Shown here one piece after another: positions 1 to 5,087 of a stretch of DNA of 5,087 nt. The stretch covers positions 1-5,087 of the forward strand of contig JAUIKB010000512.1 in assembly GCA_030430975.1 (NCBI GenBank), given 5' to 3'. The position numbers were made by a program, and so were the translations under genes. This DNA is from Polyangia bacterium (GTDB lineage: Bacteria > Myxococcota_A > Polyangia > Polyangiales > Polyangiaceae). Each line of letters begins with the position of its first letter. Positions within the stretch are counted from its first letter, which is position 1. Under the pieces are notes generated by a model. That model saw only the letters and a list, made by a program, of their open reading frames with translations. It did no database searches and was not told the DNA's origin.

Positions 1-192
1 TGGCAGCCGAGCCTGACGGGCAGCCTAAAGCTGGACTCCGCACTGTCCGACTGGCTGGGGACGCGGCTGCAGCTGCGGGCGCTGGTTCCCACGAGTCACG
101 AGAAGTTCGACGTGCAGGGCGTCGACGGGGTCGCGCTTCAGACGCCCTTGATCGGCTTCGAGACGACCGTCGGCGTGACGTTGACGTTCTGA
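1..192 (+). CDS. C-terminal fragment of a probable outer-membrane beta-barrel protein (5' end outside window)
   Basis: Only the last 63 codons are present, reading from base 1 to a TGA stop at 190-192; the start lies upstream of the window. The fragment has alternating polar and hydrophobic residues as in amphipathic beta strands (GSLKLDSALSDWLGTRLQLR, then a turn, then a final strand GFETTVGVTLTF) and ends in Phe. A C-terminal strand with a terminal aromatic residue is the usual recognition signal for outer-membrane barrel assembly by the BAM complex. The barrel family cannot be told from so little: a porin-like protein, a TonB-dependent receptor or a myxobacterial surface protein are all possible. 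It lies 61 bases upstream of the sigma-factor gene on the same strand, so co-transcription or a regulatory connection is possible. The reading frame is well supported by composition; the barrel call is inference. Confidence 0.6.
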   Translation, partial: WQPSLTGSLKLDSALSDWLGTRLQLRALVPTSHEKFDVQGVDGVALQTPLIGFETTVGVTLTF

Positions 193-253
193 TCCGGGGC
201 GATCTTTTTGTGATGGGATCCGTTCAACACCGCCACTCAACGTATGGCGCGCA
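193..253 (+). other. Short intergenic gap before the sigma-factor gene; no convincing promoter found
   Basis: These 61 bases separate the barrel-like gene from the ECF sigma gene and are less GC-rich than the flanks, with a T5 run at 205-209. No good -35/-10 pair of the housekeeping type and no clear GGAAC-type ECF -35 element is visible. An imperfect inverted repeat (GTGATG at 210-215 against CAACAC at 225-230, one mismatch) surrounds a GGATCC and might be an operator, but it is short. No Shine-Dalgarno-like sequence precedes the GTG at 254. Confidence 0.4.
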
Positions 254-784
254 GTGACGCTCGAGCAGATCTACCGGCAGCAGTTTCGTTTCGTTTGGGT
301 CTCGCTCGCGCGACTCGGCGTACCGGAGCGCGACCTTCCGGACGCCGTGCAGGACGTTTTTGTGATCGTACACCGCAAACTGGCTGACTTTCGCCACGAG
401 GCGCGGGTGGAAACGTGGCTGTACGGGATCGCGCTGAGAGTAGCCAGCGGGCGACGCCGGTCCGCCGCGGCGAGGCGCGAAACGCTCGATATGGGCGATG
501 ACGATCGACGCGCCGACAGCGCCAGCAGTCCCGCGCAAATCACCGAACAGCGTGAACGGGCCGCGATCGCCCAGGCGATCGTGACCTCGATGCCGATCGA
601 GCAGCGCGCCGTGTTCGTGTTGTTCGAAGTCGAAGGCCTGTCGAGCGCAGCCGTGGCCGAGCGATTGGAACTTCCGATCGGCACCGTGTACTCACGCCTG
701 CGCCTCGCGAGGGAACGCTTCCGTCGCGAGGTGGACCGCTTGAACGCCCAGGACCGCTTTGCCCTCACCGGAGATTCAACCTGA
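254..784 (+). CDS. ECF-family (extracytoplasmic function) RNA polymerase sigma factor
   Basis: A 176-residue sigma-70-family protein of the small ECF type, which directs RNA polymerase to a restricted set of promoters, usually in response to an envelope signal. Sigma region 2 spans about residues 5-72: DAVQDVFVIVHRKL (30-43) is the core-RNA-polymerase-binding helix and TWLYGIALRVASGRRR (54-69) carries the -10 recognition and melting surface. A charged linker (about 73-104) follows. Region 4 (about 105-160) contains the helix-turn-helix LSSAAVAERLELPIGTVYSR (129-148) that reads the -35 element. The length is normal and both domains look intact, with no extra C-terminal domain such as the SnoaL-like one of some ECF groups. 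The start is GTG; the upstream in-frame stop is at 182-184 and no ATG lies between, so GTG 254 is the best choice although no ribosome-binding site is seen. The stop overlaps the next start, indicating co-translation with the membrane protein. The regulon and ECF subgroup are unknown. Confidence 0.93.
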   Translation: MTLEQIYRQQFRFVWVSLARLGVPERDLPDAVQDVFVIVHRKLADFRHEARVETWLYGIALRVASGRRRSAAARRETLDMGDDDRRADSASSPAQITEQRERAAIAQAIVTSMPIEQRAVFVLFEVEGLSSAAVAERLELPIGTVYSRLRLARERFRREVDRLNAQDRFALTGDST

Positions 785-786
785 TG
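770..786 (+). promoter_or_regulatory. Ribosome-binding site and TGATG stop/start overlap coupling sigma factor to its partner
   Basis: The sigma-factor stop TGA (782-784) and the next start ATG (784-786) share one base, giving TGATG. A GGAG at 770-773 inside the end of the sigma gene is a Shine-Dalgarno candidate with a rather long 10-base spacing. This arrangement favours translational coupling and a fixed ratio of the two proteins, as is common for sigma/anti-sigma pairs. Confidence 0.7.
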
Positions 787-1722
787 CGCCGCTGGATCGA
801 AGACGACGCCCTGCCCCCAGAGCGGCAGCTGCTCGAGGCGCTGTCGTCGCGCGACGTTGAACCGCCAGACGGCTGTGAAGAGACGACCTTCGCCGCGCTG
901 CTCGCACGCCTGGACGGACCCGGCGGAGGCGGCGACGATTCCGGCGGCGGCAACGGTGGACCCGCAGCCGGAGGCGACCCGACGGGAGGCGGCGCACCGA
1001 TCGGCGGTGGTGCGACTGCAGCGGGATCGGCGGGCCTACTCAAAACGATCGCACCCGGGTTGGCGGTCGGCATGTTGGCCGGCGCGGTCTTTAGCGGCGG
1101 CGCGATGCTGATCGCGCCGCCGCGCGGCACTCCGTCGACCTTTGGGCAAGCCGATGCGCCGGCCGCCGAGCGCTCAGTACCGCCAACACGCGCGGTCGGC
1201 GCGACTGGCGAATCCTCGAAAACTACGGACGGCGAGCCGGTTACTCAGGGTGCCTCGGTGCGCCGGCTCGCCACCGGGTCGAACCGGTCGGGCGCCGTCG
1301 GGTCCCAGGCGGAGGCTGGCCCCGCGACACCTCAGGCCCCAGATGCTTCACCGGCGAACGCAGCCGACCCCGGGGCGGCGGCGGTCGGGCGCTTTGTCGA
1401 CGCGGCAGCTCCGACCGCGGCGCCGCGTGAACCGAATGATGCCCACGCCGCGCGGCGGTCCCAGCTCGCCGCTGAGCGTAAGCAGCTCGAACGCGCTCGT
1501 CAGATGCTCGGCCGTGGTCAAGCCGCTCAGGCGCTCGGAGTACTGACGGCGGCCGAGCAACGGTTTCCACGCGCGTATCTGTATCAAGAACGGGAAGCGC
1601 TAGCGATCCGTGCACTCGCCAAGGCTGGCCACCGGGCTCAGGCGCGCAGCCGCGCGCGGCGCTTTCTCAAGCGGTTCCCAAACAGCCCGCTCGCCGCGCC
1701 CGTTCAGTCCTACGCGCGCTGA
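784..1722 (+). CDS. Single-pass membrane protein with C-terminal TPR-like helices, putative ECF sigma regulator
   Basis: A 312-residue protein in the position of an anti-sigma factor. Segments in order: a short N-terminal part (1-44) ending in an Ala/Leu helix; a Gly-rich linker (45-84); one hydrophobic segment (about 86-111) long enough to cross the inner membrane; an Ala/Pro/Ser/Thr-rich low-complexity stretch (about 112-220); and a helical C-terminus (222-308) with alternating Ala, Arg and Leu. The C-terminal part has repeat-like helices (EREALAIRALAKAGHRAQAR, then RRFLKRFPNSPLA) resembling tetratricopeptide units. With the N-terminus cytoplasmic, the helical domain would be periplasmic and suited to binding a partner or assembling with itself. 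The H-x3-C-x2-C motif of zinc-binding anti-sigma domains is absent; C31 is the only cysteine. I recall similar proteins beside ECF sigma genes in myxobacteria, but the mechanism is not something the sequence proves. It could be an anti-sigma factor of a divergent type or a signal-transfer protein. Confidence 0.72.
   Translation: MRRWIEDDALPPERQLLEALSSRDVEPPDGCEETTFAALLARLDGPGGGGDDSGGGNGGPAAGGDPTGGGAPIGGGATAAGSAGLLKTIAPGLAVGMLAGAVFSGGAMLIAPPRGTPSTFGQADAPAAERSVPPTRAVGATGESSKTTDGEPVTQGASVRRLATGSNRSGAVGSQAEAGPATPQAPDASPANAADPGAAAVGRFVDAAAPTAAPREPNDAHAARRSQLAAERKQLERARQMLGRGQAAQALGVLTAAEQRFPRAYLYQEREALAIRALAKAGHRAQARSRARRFLKRFPNSPLAAPVQSYAR
916..1035 (+). repeat. Gly-rich low-complexity segment (GGX-type) just before the membrane helix
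   Basis: About 40 codons rich in GGC/GGA, encoding irregular Gly-Gly-X units (for example GGGGDDSGGGNGGP and DPTGGGAPIGGG) directly before the transmembrane segment encoded at about 1039-1116. It is protein-level low complexity with varied codons, not an exact DNA tandem array. It probably acts as a flexible tether between the short cytoplasmic part and the membrane. Confidence 0.7.
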
Positions 1723-1755
1723 GCTGGATCCGCCGGTCCGAGCGGGTTGCAGAGA

Positions 1756-3132
1756 TCAGAAGCCGAAGTCGAATGACTCGCCGCGCTTCTTGGCCCGCCG
1801 GCTCTTGCGTGCAGGCGTAACTGATCGGCTCTTGGCCCGTGTGGTCTGAACCGGCTTGGCCGTCTCCGGTTTAGCCGTCTCTGGTTCGGCGCTCGGCACG
1901 GGCGGCACGGCTGAGACGGCAGGCGCTGGCTTCATCACGGCGCCGGGCGCATCGGTCGGCTCGGTGACTTCGACCTCTGTGACGGGCACTGGGCGTCCAA
2001 CAGAAGCGCCGACGTTGGTCGGAGGCGTAGGCTGGGATCCGCCACGCTGCAGGCTGAATACGACGACTACGCCCACGACCACCACGCTCGCGACGGCGGC
2101 CAGCGCGCCCCAGAGCGGCTTGCGGTTGGCTGCCGGCAGCGCCGCGGCGTCCACCGTTGGCGTGTCCATCGTGCTGACGACCGGCGAGATGCTCGGCGTG
2201 GGTTGAGCCGCCGAACGCACCCGCGGACGCCTGGAGCTTACGACGCGGCCCGTCATGTCCTCGTCCACCCCAGCCGTCGCCAGCCAGTCGGCTAGGCGCG
2301 TGACAAAGGCGCGGGCGCTCGGGTGACGTAGGTTCGGTTCCTTGACTAACCCGTCGCGCACGATCGTGGCAAGCTTGGTATCGATGCCGGCTTGGTCCTC
2401 GAGACGCGCCGGAGTACCCGAGCAGATCTCGTTCAGCACGACGTTGTAATTCGCGCCGCGAAACGGGCGCTGACCGGCGAGCAGTTCGTACAGCATCACG
2501 CACAGCGCCCAGATATCAGCCGCCGGACCCACATCGGTGAGGCCGCGCGCCTGCTCGGGCGACATGTACTCTGGCGTACCCAGTAAAGTGCCGTCGATCG
2601 TCAGTTGACTGGTCGGAGCACGCACCTTGGCGATGCCGAAATCGAGCAGTTTCGGTCGAGTCGCGCCGCTCATGTCGCGCGCGAGGAAGACGTTCTCTGG
2701 CTTGATGTCGCGATGGATGACACCCGCGTCGTGAGCCGCCGCGACGGCGTTCGCCAGGGGCAACATGAGCTGCACCGCCTCGACAGGTCGCAGCCGCGGC
2801 TCGTCGCTGAGGGCGTCGGCAAGACTCTGGCCGCGCAGGTATTCCATGACGATATATGGATCGCCCAGGCCTGTCTCGCCGTGATCGAATATTTTGACGA
2901 TACCGGCGTGGCGGAGGCCCGCCGCGGCGCGTGCCTCGCGCAGCAAGCGAGCAGCTTGGTCGTTGGGGCGGCTCGCTTCGGACAGGTCGACGATCTTGAT
3001 CGCGACCTGGATGTCGAGCACCGAGTCTCGAGCCAGCCAGACCACCCCAGCTCCGCCTTCGCCAATGGAACGCATGAGCTCGTACCGTTCTCCGAGAACG
3101 GTCCCCGAATTGTAGCTACTCACACCTGACAC
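1756..3132 (-). CDS. Membrane-anchored Hanks-type Ser/Thr protein kinase
   Basis: A 458-residue kinase transferring ATP phosphate to Ser/Thr of unknown targets. The catalytic domain spans about residues 17-285: Gly-rich loop GEGGAGVV (24-31), ATP-binding Lys46 in VAIK, helix-C Glu66, catalytic HRDIKPEN (140-147, Asp142), DFG (164-166), activation-loop Thr182 and Thr186 before PEYMSPEQ (187-194), Asp206, and Arg269. All key residues are present, so it should be active, and it is an RD kinase likely controlled by activation-loop phosphorylation. A linker leads to one membrane helix (about 340-361), then a ~97-residue outside tail that is Pro/Val/Glu-rich and then Lys/Arg-rich, ending FDFGF. No PASTA or other named sensor domain is visible. 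The start is GTG at 3132-3130, with an in-frame stop at 3144-3142 and AGGG at 3143-3140 seven bases upstream; GTG 3125-3123 region (codon 4) is the alternative. It follows the SNF2 gene by 44 bases and converges on the sigma-factor operon. Confidence 0.95.
   Translation of the reverse strand: MSGVSSYNSGTVLGERYELMRSIGEGGAGVVWLARDSVLDIQVAIKIVDLSEASRPNDQAARLLREARAAAGLRHAGIVKIFDHGETGLGDPYIVMEYLRGQSLADALSDEPRLRPVEAVQLMLPLANAVAAAHDAGVIHRDIKPENVFLARDMSGATRPKLLDFGIAKVRAPTSQLTIDGTLLGTPEYMSPEQARGLTDVGPAADIWALCVMLYELLAGQRPFRGANYNVVLNEICSGTPARLEDQAGIDTKLATIVRDGLVKEPNLRHPSARAFVTRLADWLATAGVDEDMTGRVVSSRRPRVRSAAQPTPSISPVVSTMDTPTVDAAALPAANRKPLWGALAAVASVVVVGVVVVFSLQRGGSQPTPPTNVGASVGRPVPVTEVEVTEPTDAPGAVMKPAPAVSAVPPVPSAEPETAKPETAKPVQTTRAKSRSVTPARKSRRAKKRGESFDFGF
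1859..1888 (-). repeat. Two tandem 15-base units coding TAKPE repeats in the kinase tail
   Basis: Two adjacent 15-base units (1859-1873 and 1874-1888) match at 12 of 15 positions and encode the repeated pentapeptide seen in PETAKPETAKP of the extracytoplasmic tail (residues 417-427). It is a minor in-frame expansion within an already Pro/Ala/Lys-rich linker; the length may vary between strains without harming the kinase. Confidence 0.65.
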
Positions 3133-3143
3133 ACTCAGGCCCT

Positions 3144-3159
3144 AGCATGTTTCGTGCCA
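3144..3159 (-). promoter_or_regulatory. Probable sigma-54 (RpoN) -24/-12 promoter for the kinase gene
   Basis: Read on the - strand from 3159 to 3144 the sequence is TGGCACGAAACATGCT. Compared with the sigma-54 consensus TGGCACG-N4-TTGCW it matches every defined position except one (ATGC for TTGC), and the invariant GG and GC pairs have the required 10 bases between them. It lies in the 44-base gap between the SNF2 stop and the kinase start and points toward the kinase. With the -12 C at 3145, transcription should start near 3133, next to the kinase GTG at 3132. Sigma-54 promoters need an ATP-dependent enhancer-binding protein, whose site would normally lie 100 or more bases upstream, here inside the SNF2 gene; I did not identify one. 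The match is seen directly; function is inference. Confidence 0.6.
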
Positions 3160-3176
3160 GGGTGTACGACAAACAA

Positions 3177-5087
3177 CTACATGTCGCCTAGCAAGGCCAC
3201 GAGCTCCTCGGTTTCCAGCTTAGCGACGCGCCCGGTGCCTTCCAAGAGCGCTTCTGCAAGCCGTCGTTTCTTAGTGTGAAGCTGCACGATGTTGTGCTCG
3301 ATGCTGTCCCGCACCAGCAGCCGATACACCGTCACCGGACGGTCCTGACCGATCCGGTGCGCCCGATCGGTCGCCTGTGCTTCGACGGCCGGGTTCCACC
3401 ACGGGTCGAGATGAATCACGTAGTCCGCGGCGGTTAGATTGAGCCCGAAGCCGCCGGCCTTGAGGCTGATCAGAAACAGCGGAGCATCACCTTGCTGAAA
3501 CTGCTCCACCCGCGCGCTCCGCCGCGCTTGAGGCGTCGAACCGTCGAGGTAGACGTAGTCGATGCCATGCTCTTCGAGCTGGTCGCGAACCAGCGCCAAG
3601 AAGTCGACGAACTGGCTGAAGACCAGCGCGCGGTGACCGTTGGTGCGCAGCTCCTGAACCAGCTCCAAGAACGCATCGATCTTCGAGCACTCGAGTTCAG
3701 CGTCCGGAAAGACCAGGCGCGGGTGGCAGCAAAACCGCCTCAGCCGCGTGATCTCCGCGAGAACCTCGATCTTATTGTCGAATCGCCCCGCGCGGGTGAA
3801 CAGCTTCTCGTGGATGTCTTTGCGAAGCACCGCGTAGCGCCGCGCTTCATCGCGGCTCCATTGCACCTCGTGCTGGATCTCGGTCAGCGCGGGCAGCTCC
3901 GTCAGCACGTCGCGCTTCAGACGACGCAGCACGTAGCCCTCTACTCTCGACCGCAGCTCGCGCCGAGCGAGGTCGTCGTCATCCTGTTCGATGGGACGTA
4001 CGAAGGCGCGCCGAAAGTTCTTCCAGTCGCCGAGCAGCCCCGGATTGAGGAAGCGAAAAATGCTCCACAGGTCGCCGAGGTGATTCTCGACCGGCGTCCC
4101 GGTCGCCGCGATGCGAAAGCGCGCGCTCAGTCGATACGCTGCCCGTGCCCGCTGAGACGTCGCGTTCTTGATGAACTGGGCCTCGTCGAGCACCACCGTG
4201 TCCCACTCGATCTCAGCCAGCTGGTCCGCGTCTTGCTGAAGCAGCGCGTAGCTGGTGATGACGATCGGTTGGTTCTGGGGCACCGACTTGAGCAAAGCGG
4301 CCCGCCCTTTGCCGGCGTAGTTGACGATGCGTAGCGCTGGCGCAAACCGAGCGATCTCCGCCGCCCAATTGCCGCACACCGATGTCGGCGCCACGATCAG
4401 AGCGGGGCCAACTGCCCCACGTCCGAGGAGAAACGCTACGATCTGTAGCGTTTTGCCCAGACCCATGTCGTCGGCGAGGCACGCGCCGAGTTGCAGCTCC
4501 GATAGACGACACAGCCACTCGTACCCGCGCACCTGGTAGTCGCGCAGGGTCGCCTGCAGATCGGCCGGTACCGGGAACCCGCGCTCGCTCAGGCGGTCAA
4601 CACGCTCGAGCCACGCGGCGCTGTCACGGTCCAGCTCGAAGCCACTGTCCGGCGCCGCCAGCTCGCGGAGTGTCGAGAGCGCTCCGCGGTGCACCTGCAG
4701 CGGTTCGTCCGGATCGCCGGCCTCGGGCGCCGTGCGTTTGCGCGCGTGCGCGGCGCCTCGGAGCGCGGCCATCACGCGGCGCACACGCTCTTCGACCTGA
4801 ACATAGTCGCCGTCGGGCAACCTCACGTAGCGGCCGCCGCCGATCGGTTCGGCGCGCACCAGCTGGCCGAGCGTGACCTCGTTTATCTCGTCAAGCTTCA
4901 CGCGCCCGCTGGCCAGGTACCAGCCCTTGATGCAGCGTAGCTGAGCGCTCAGGCTCCGCGAGCTGGCGGTCCCCGCCACGCGCAGCGCCGTCGACTCCGG
5001 CCATTCCAGGCTATGAGGCGCGTCGGACTGGGACAGCTCGCCGAGCAGGTCGAGCAGCGCCTCTTCGCTGAACACCCAGCTGTCTTT
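3177..5087 (-). CDS. SNF2-family DNA-dependent ATPase/helicase-like protein (N-terminus outside window)
   Basis: A superfamily 2 ATPase of the bacterial SNF2/RapA-like class, which uses ATP to translocate on double-stranded DNA and remodel protein-DNA complexes. The frame is open to the window edge, reading KDSW before the GTG at 5075; because bacterial SNF2 proteins usually have a long N-terminal part, that GTG is probably internal and the gene incomplete. Counting from that codon, residues 1-110 resemble the SNF2-associated region. Then come the Q-motif-like LRDYQVRGYEWL (177-188), Walker A DDMGLGKT (202-209), VAPTSV (228-233), Walker B box DEAQ (297-300) and ATGTPVEN (324-331). The second RecA-like lobe has CCHPRLV (449-455), ALVFSQF (483-489), GGFGLNLTAADYVI (541-554) and the arginine-finger motif QATDRAHRIGQ (567-577). 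Every catalytic motif is intact, so the enzyme should be active. The stop is TAG at 3179-3177. Targets are unknown; transcription recycling, repair or defence are all possible roles for the family, and no defence partner is visible here. Confidence 0.95.
   Translation of the reverse strand, partial: KDSWVFSEEALLDLLGELSQSDAPHSLEWPESTALRVAGTASSRSLSAQLRCIKGWYLASGRVKLDEINEVTLGQLVRAEPIGGGRYVRLPDGDYVQVEERVRRVMAALRGAAHARKRTAPEAGDPDEPLQVHRGALSTLRELAAPDSGFELDRDSAAWLERVDRLSERGFPVPADLQATLRDYQVRGYEWLCRLSELQLGACLADDMGLGKTLQIVAFLLGRGAVGPALIVAPTSVCGNWAAEIARFAPALRIVNYAGKGRAALLKSVPQNQPIVITSYALLQQDADQLAEIEWDTVVLDEAQFIKNATSQRARAAYRLSARFRIAATGTPVENHLGDLWSIFRFLNPGLLGDWKNFRRAFVRPIEQDDDDLARRELRSRVEGYVLRRLKRDVLTELPALTEIQHEVQWSRDEARRYAVLRKDIHEKLFTRAGRFDNKIEVLAEITRLRRFCCHPRLVFPDAELECSKIDAFLELVQELRTNGHRALVFSQFVDFLALVRDQLEEHGIDYVYLDGSTPQARRSARVEQFQQGDAPLFLISLKAGGFGLNLTAADYVIHLDPWWNPAVEAQATDRAHRIGQDRPVTVYRLLVRDSIEHNIVQLHTKKRRLAEALLEGTGRVAKLETEELVALLGDM

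Noticed and set aside
191..209. GATC-N6-GATC followed by T5 after the barrel gene, resembling a tiny intrinsic terminator
   Set aside because: The stem has only four base pairs and cannot be extended, too weak for a credible terminator.
244..246. ATG ten bases before the chosen sigma-factor start
   Set aside because: It is in a different frame that soon reaches a stop; the sigma-factor frame begins at GTG 254.
271..768. 165-codon - strand reading frame opposite the sigma factor
   Set aside because: Arg/Ser-rich, low-information translation fully antisense to a clear ECF sigma gene; a GC-rich shadow frame.
765..1130. - strand Pro-rich reading frame opposite the Gly-rich linker
   Set aside because: The Pro/Ser richness is only the reverse complement of the GGX-coding region of the membrane protein.
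1727..1748. Possible hairpin in the convergent gap (GATCCGC against GCGGGTT, 8-base loop)
   Set aside because: The stem needs two G-T wobbles, is weaker on the other strand and has no T run; not enough to call a terminator, though some termination between converging genes is expected.
3492..4334. Long (280-codon) + strand reading frame opposite the SNF2 gene
   Set aside because: It lies wholly antisense to a gene with every SNF2 motif intact; such long antisense frames are expected in GC-rich coding DNA, and its translation shows no recognisable domain.
5073..5075. GTG as the true start of the SNF2 gene
   Set aside because: The frame stays open to the window edge with coding-like residues, and SNF2 proteins of this class normally have a longer N-terminal region, so the gene is treated as partial.

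Overview
The window is GC-rich and its gene set looks like a large-genome myxobacterium, probably Polyangiia or a relative. The clues are an ECF sigma factor paired with an Ala/Pro/Gly-rich membrane protein, a Hanks-type Ser/Thr kinase with a transmembrane tail, and a long bacterial SNF2-family ATPase, all with strong G/C bias at third codon positions. The assignment rests on gene style and not on a marker gene.

Layout: on the + strand, bases 1-192 are the 3' end of a gene whose product ends like an outer-membrane beta-barrel. A 61-base gap follows, then an ECF sigma factor (254-784), which overlaps by one base (TGATG) a 312-residue single-pass membrane protein with a helical-repeat C-terminus (784-1722). 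The latter sits where an anti-sigma factor is expected but has no visible zinc-finger anti-sigma motif. On the - strand, reading from the right edge, come a SNF2-family ATPase cut by the window end (5087-3177), a 44-base gap, and a membrane-anchored Ser/Thr protein kinase (3132-1756). The two transcription units converge across a 33-base gap (1723-1755). There is no RNA gene, insertion sequence, CRISPR array or gene-free stretch longer than 61 bases.

How the genes may work together: the sigma factor and membrane protein are almost certainly one regulatory module, with transcription controlled by a signal sensed across the inner membrane. The upstream barrel protein could be the envelope partner, but only its tail is visible. 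The kinase has its own likely switch: the short gap before it contains a near-perfect sigma-54 (-24/-12) promoter, TGGCACG-N4-ATGCT, suggesting it can be expressed independently of the SNF2 gene by an RpoN-dependent activator. The predicted transcription start falls almost on the GTG start codon, so that transcript would be leaderless or nearly so, whereas a read-through transcript from the SNF2 gene would carry a Shine-Dalgarno-like AGGG. A link between kinase and sigma factor is conceivable from proximity but not shown by the sequence.
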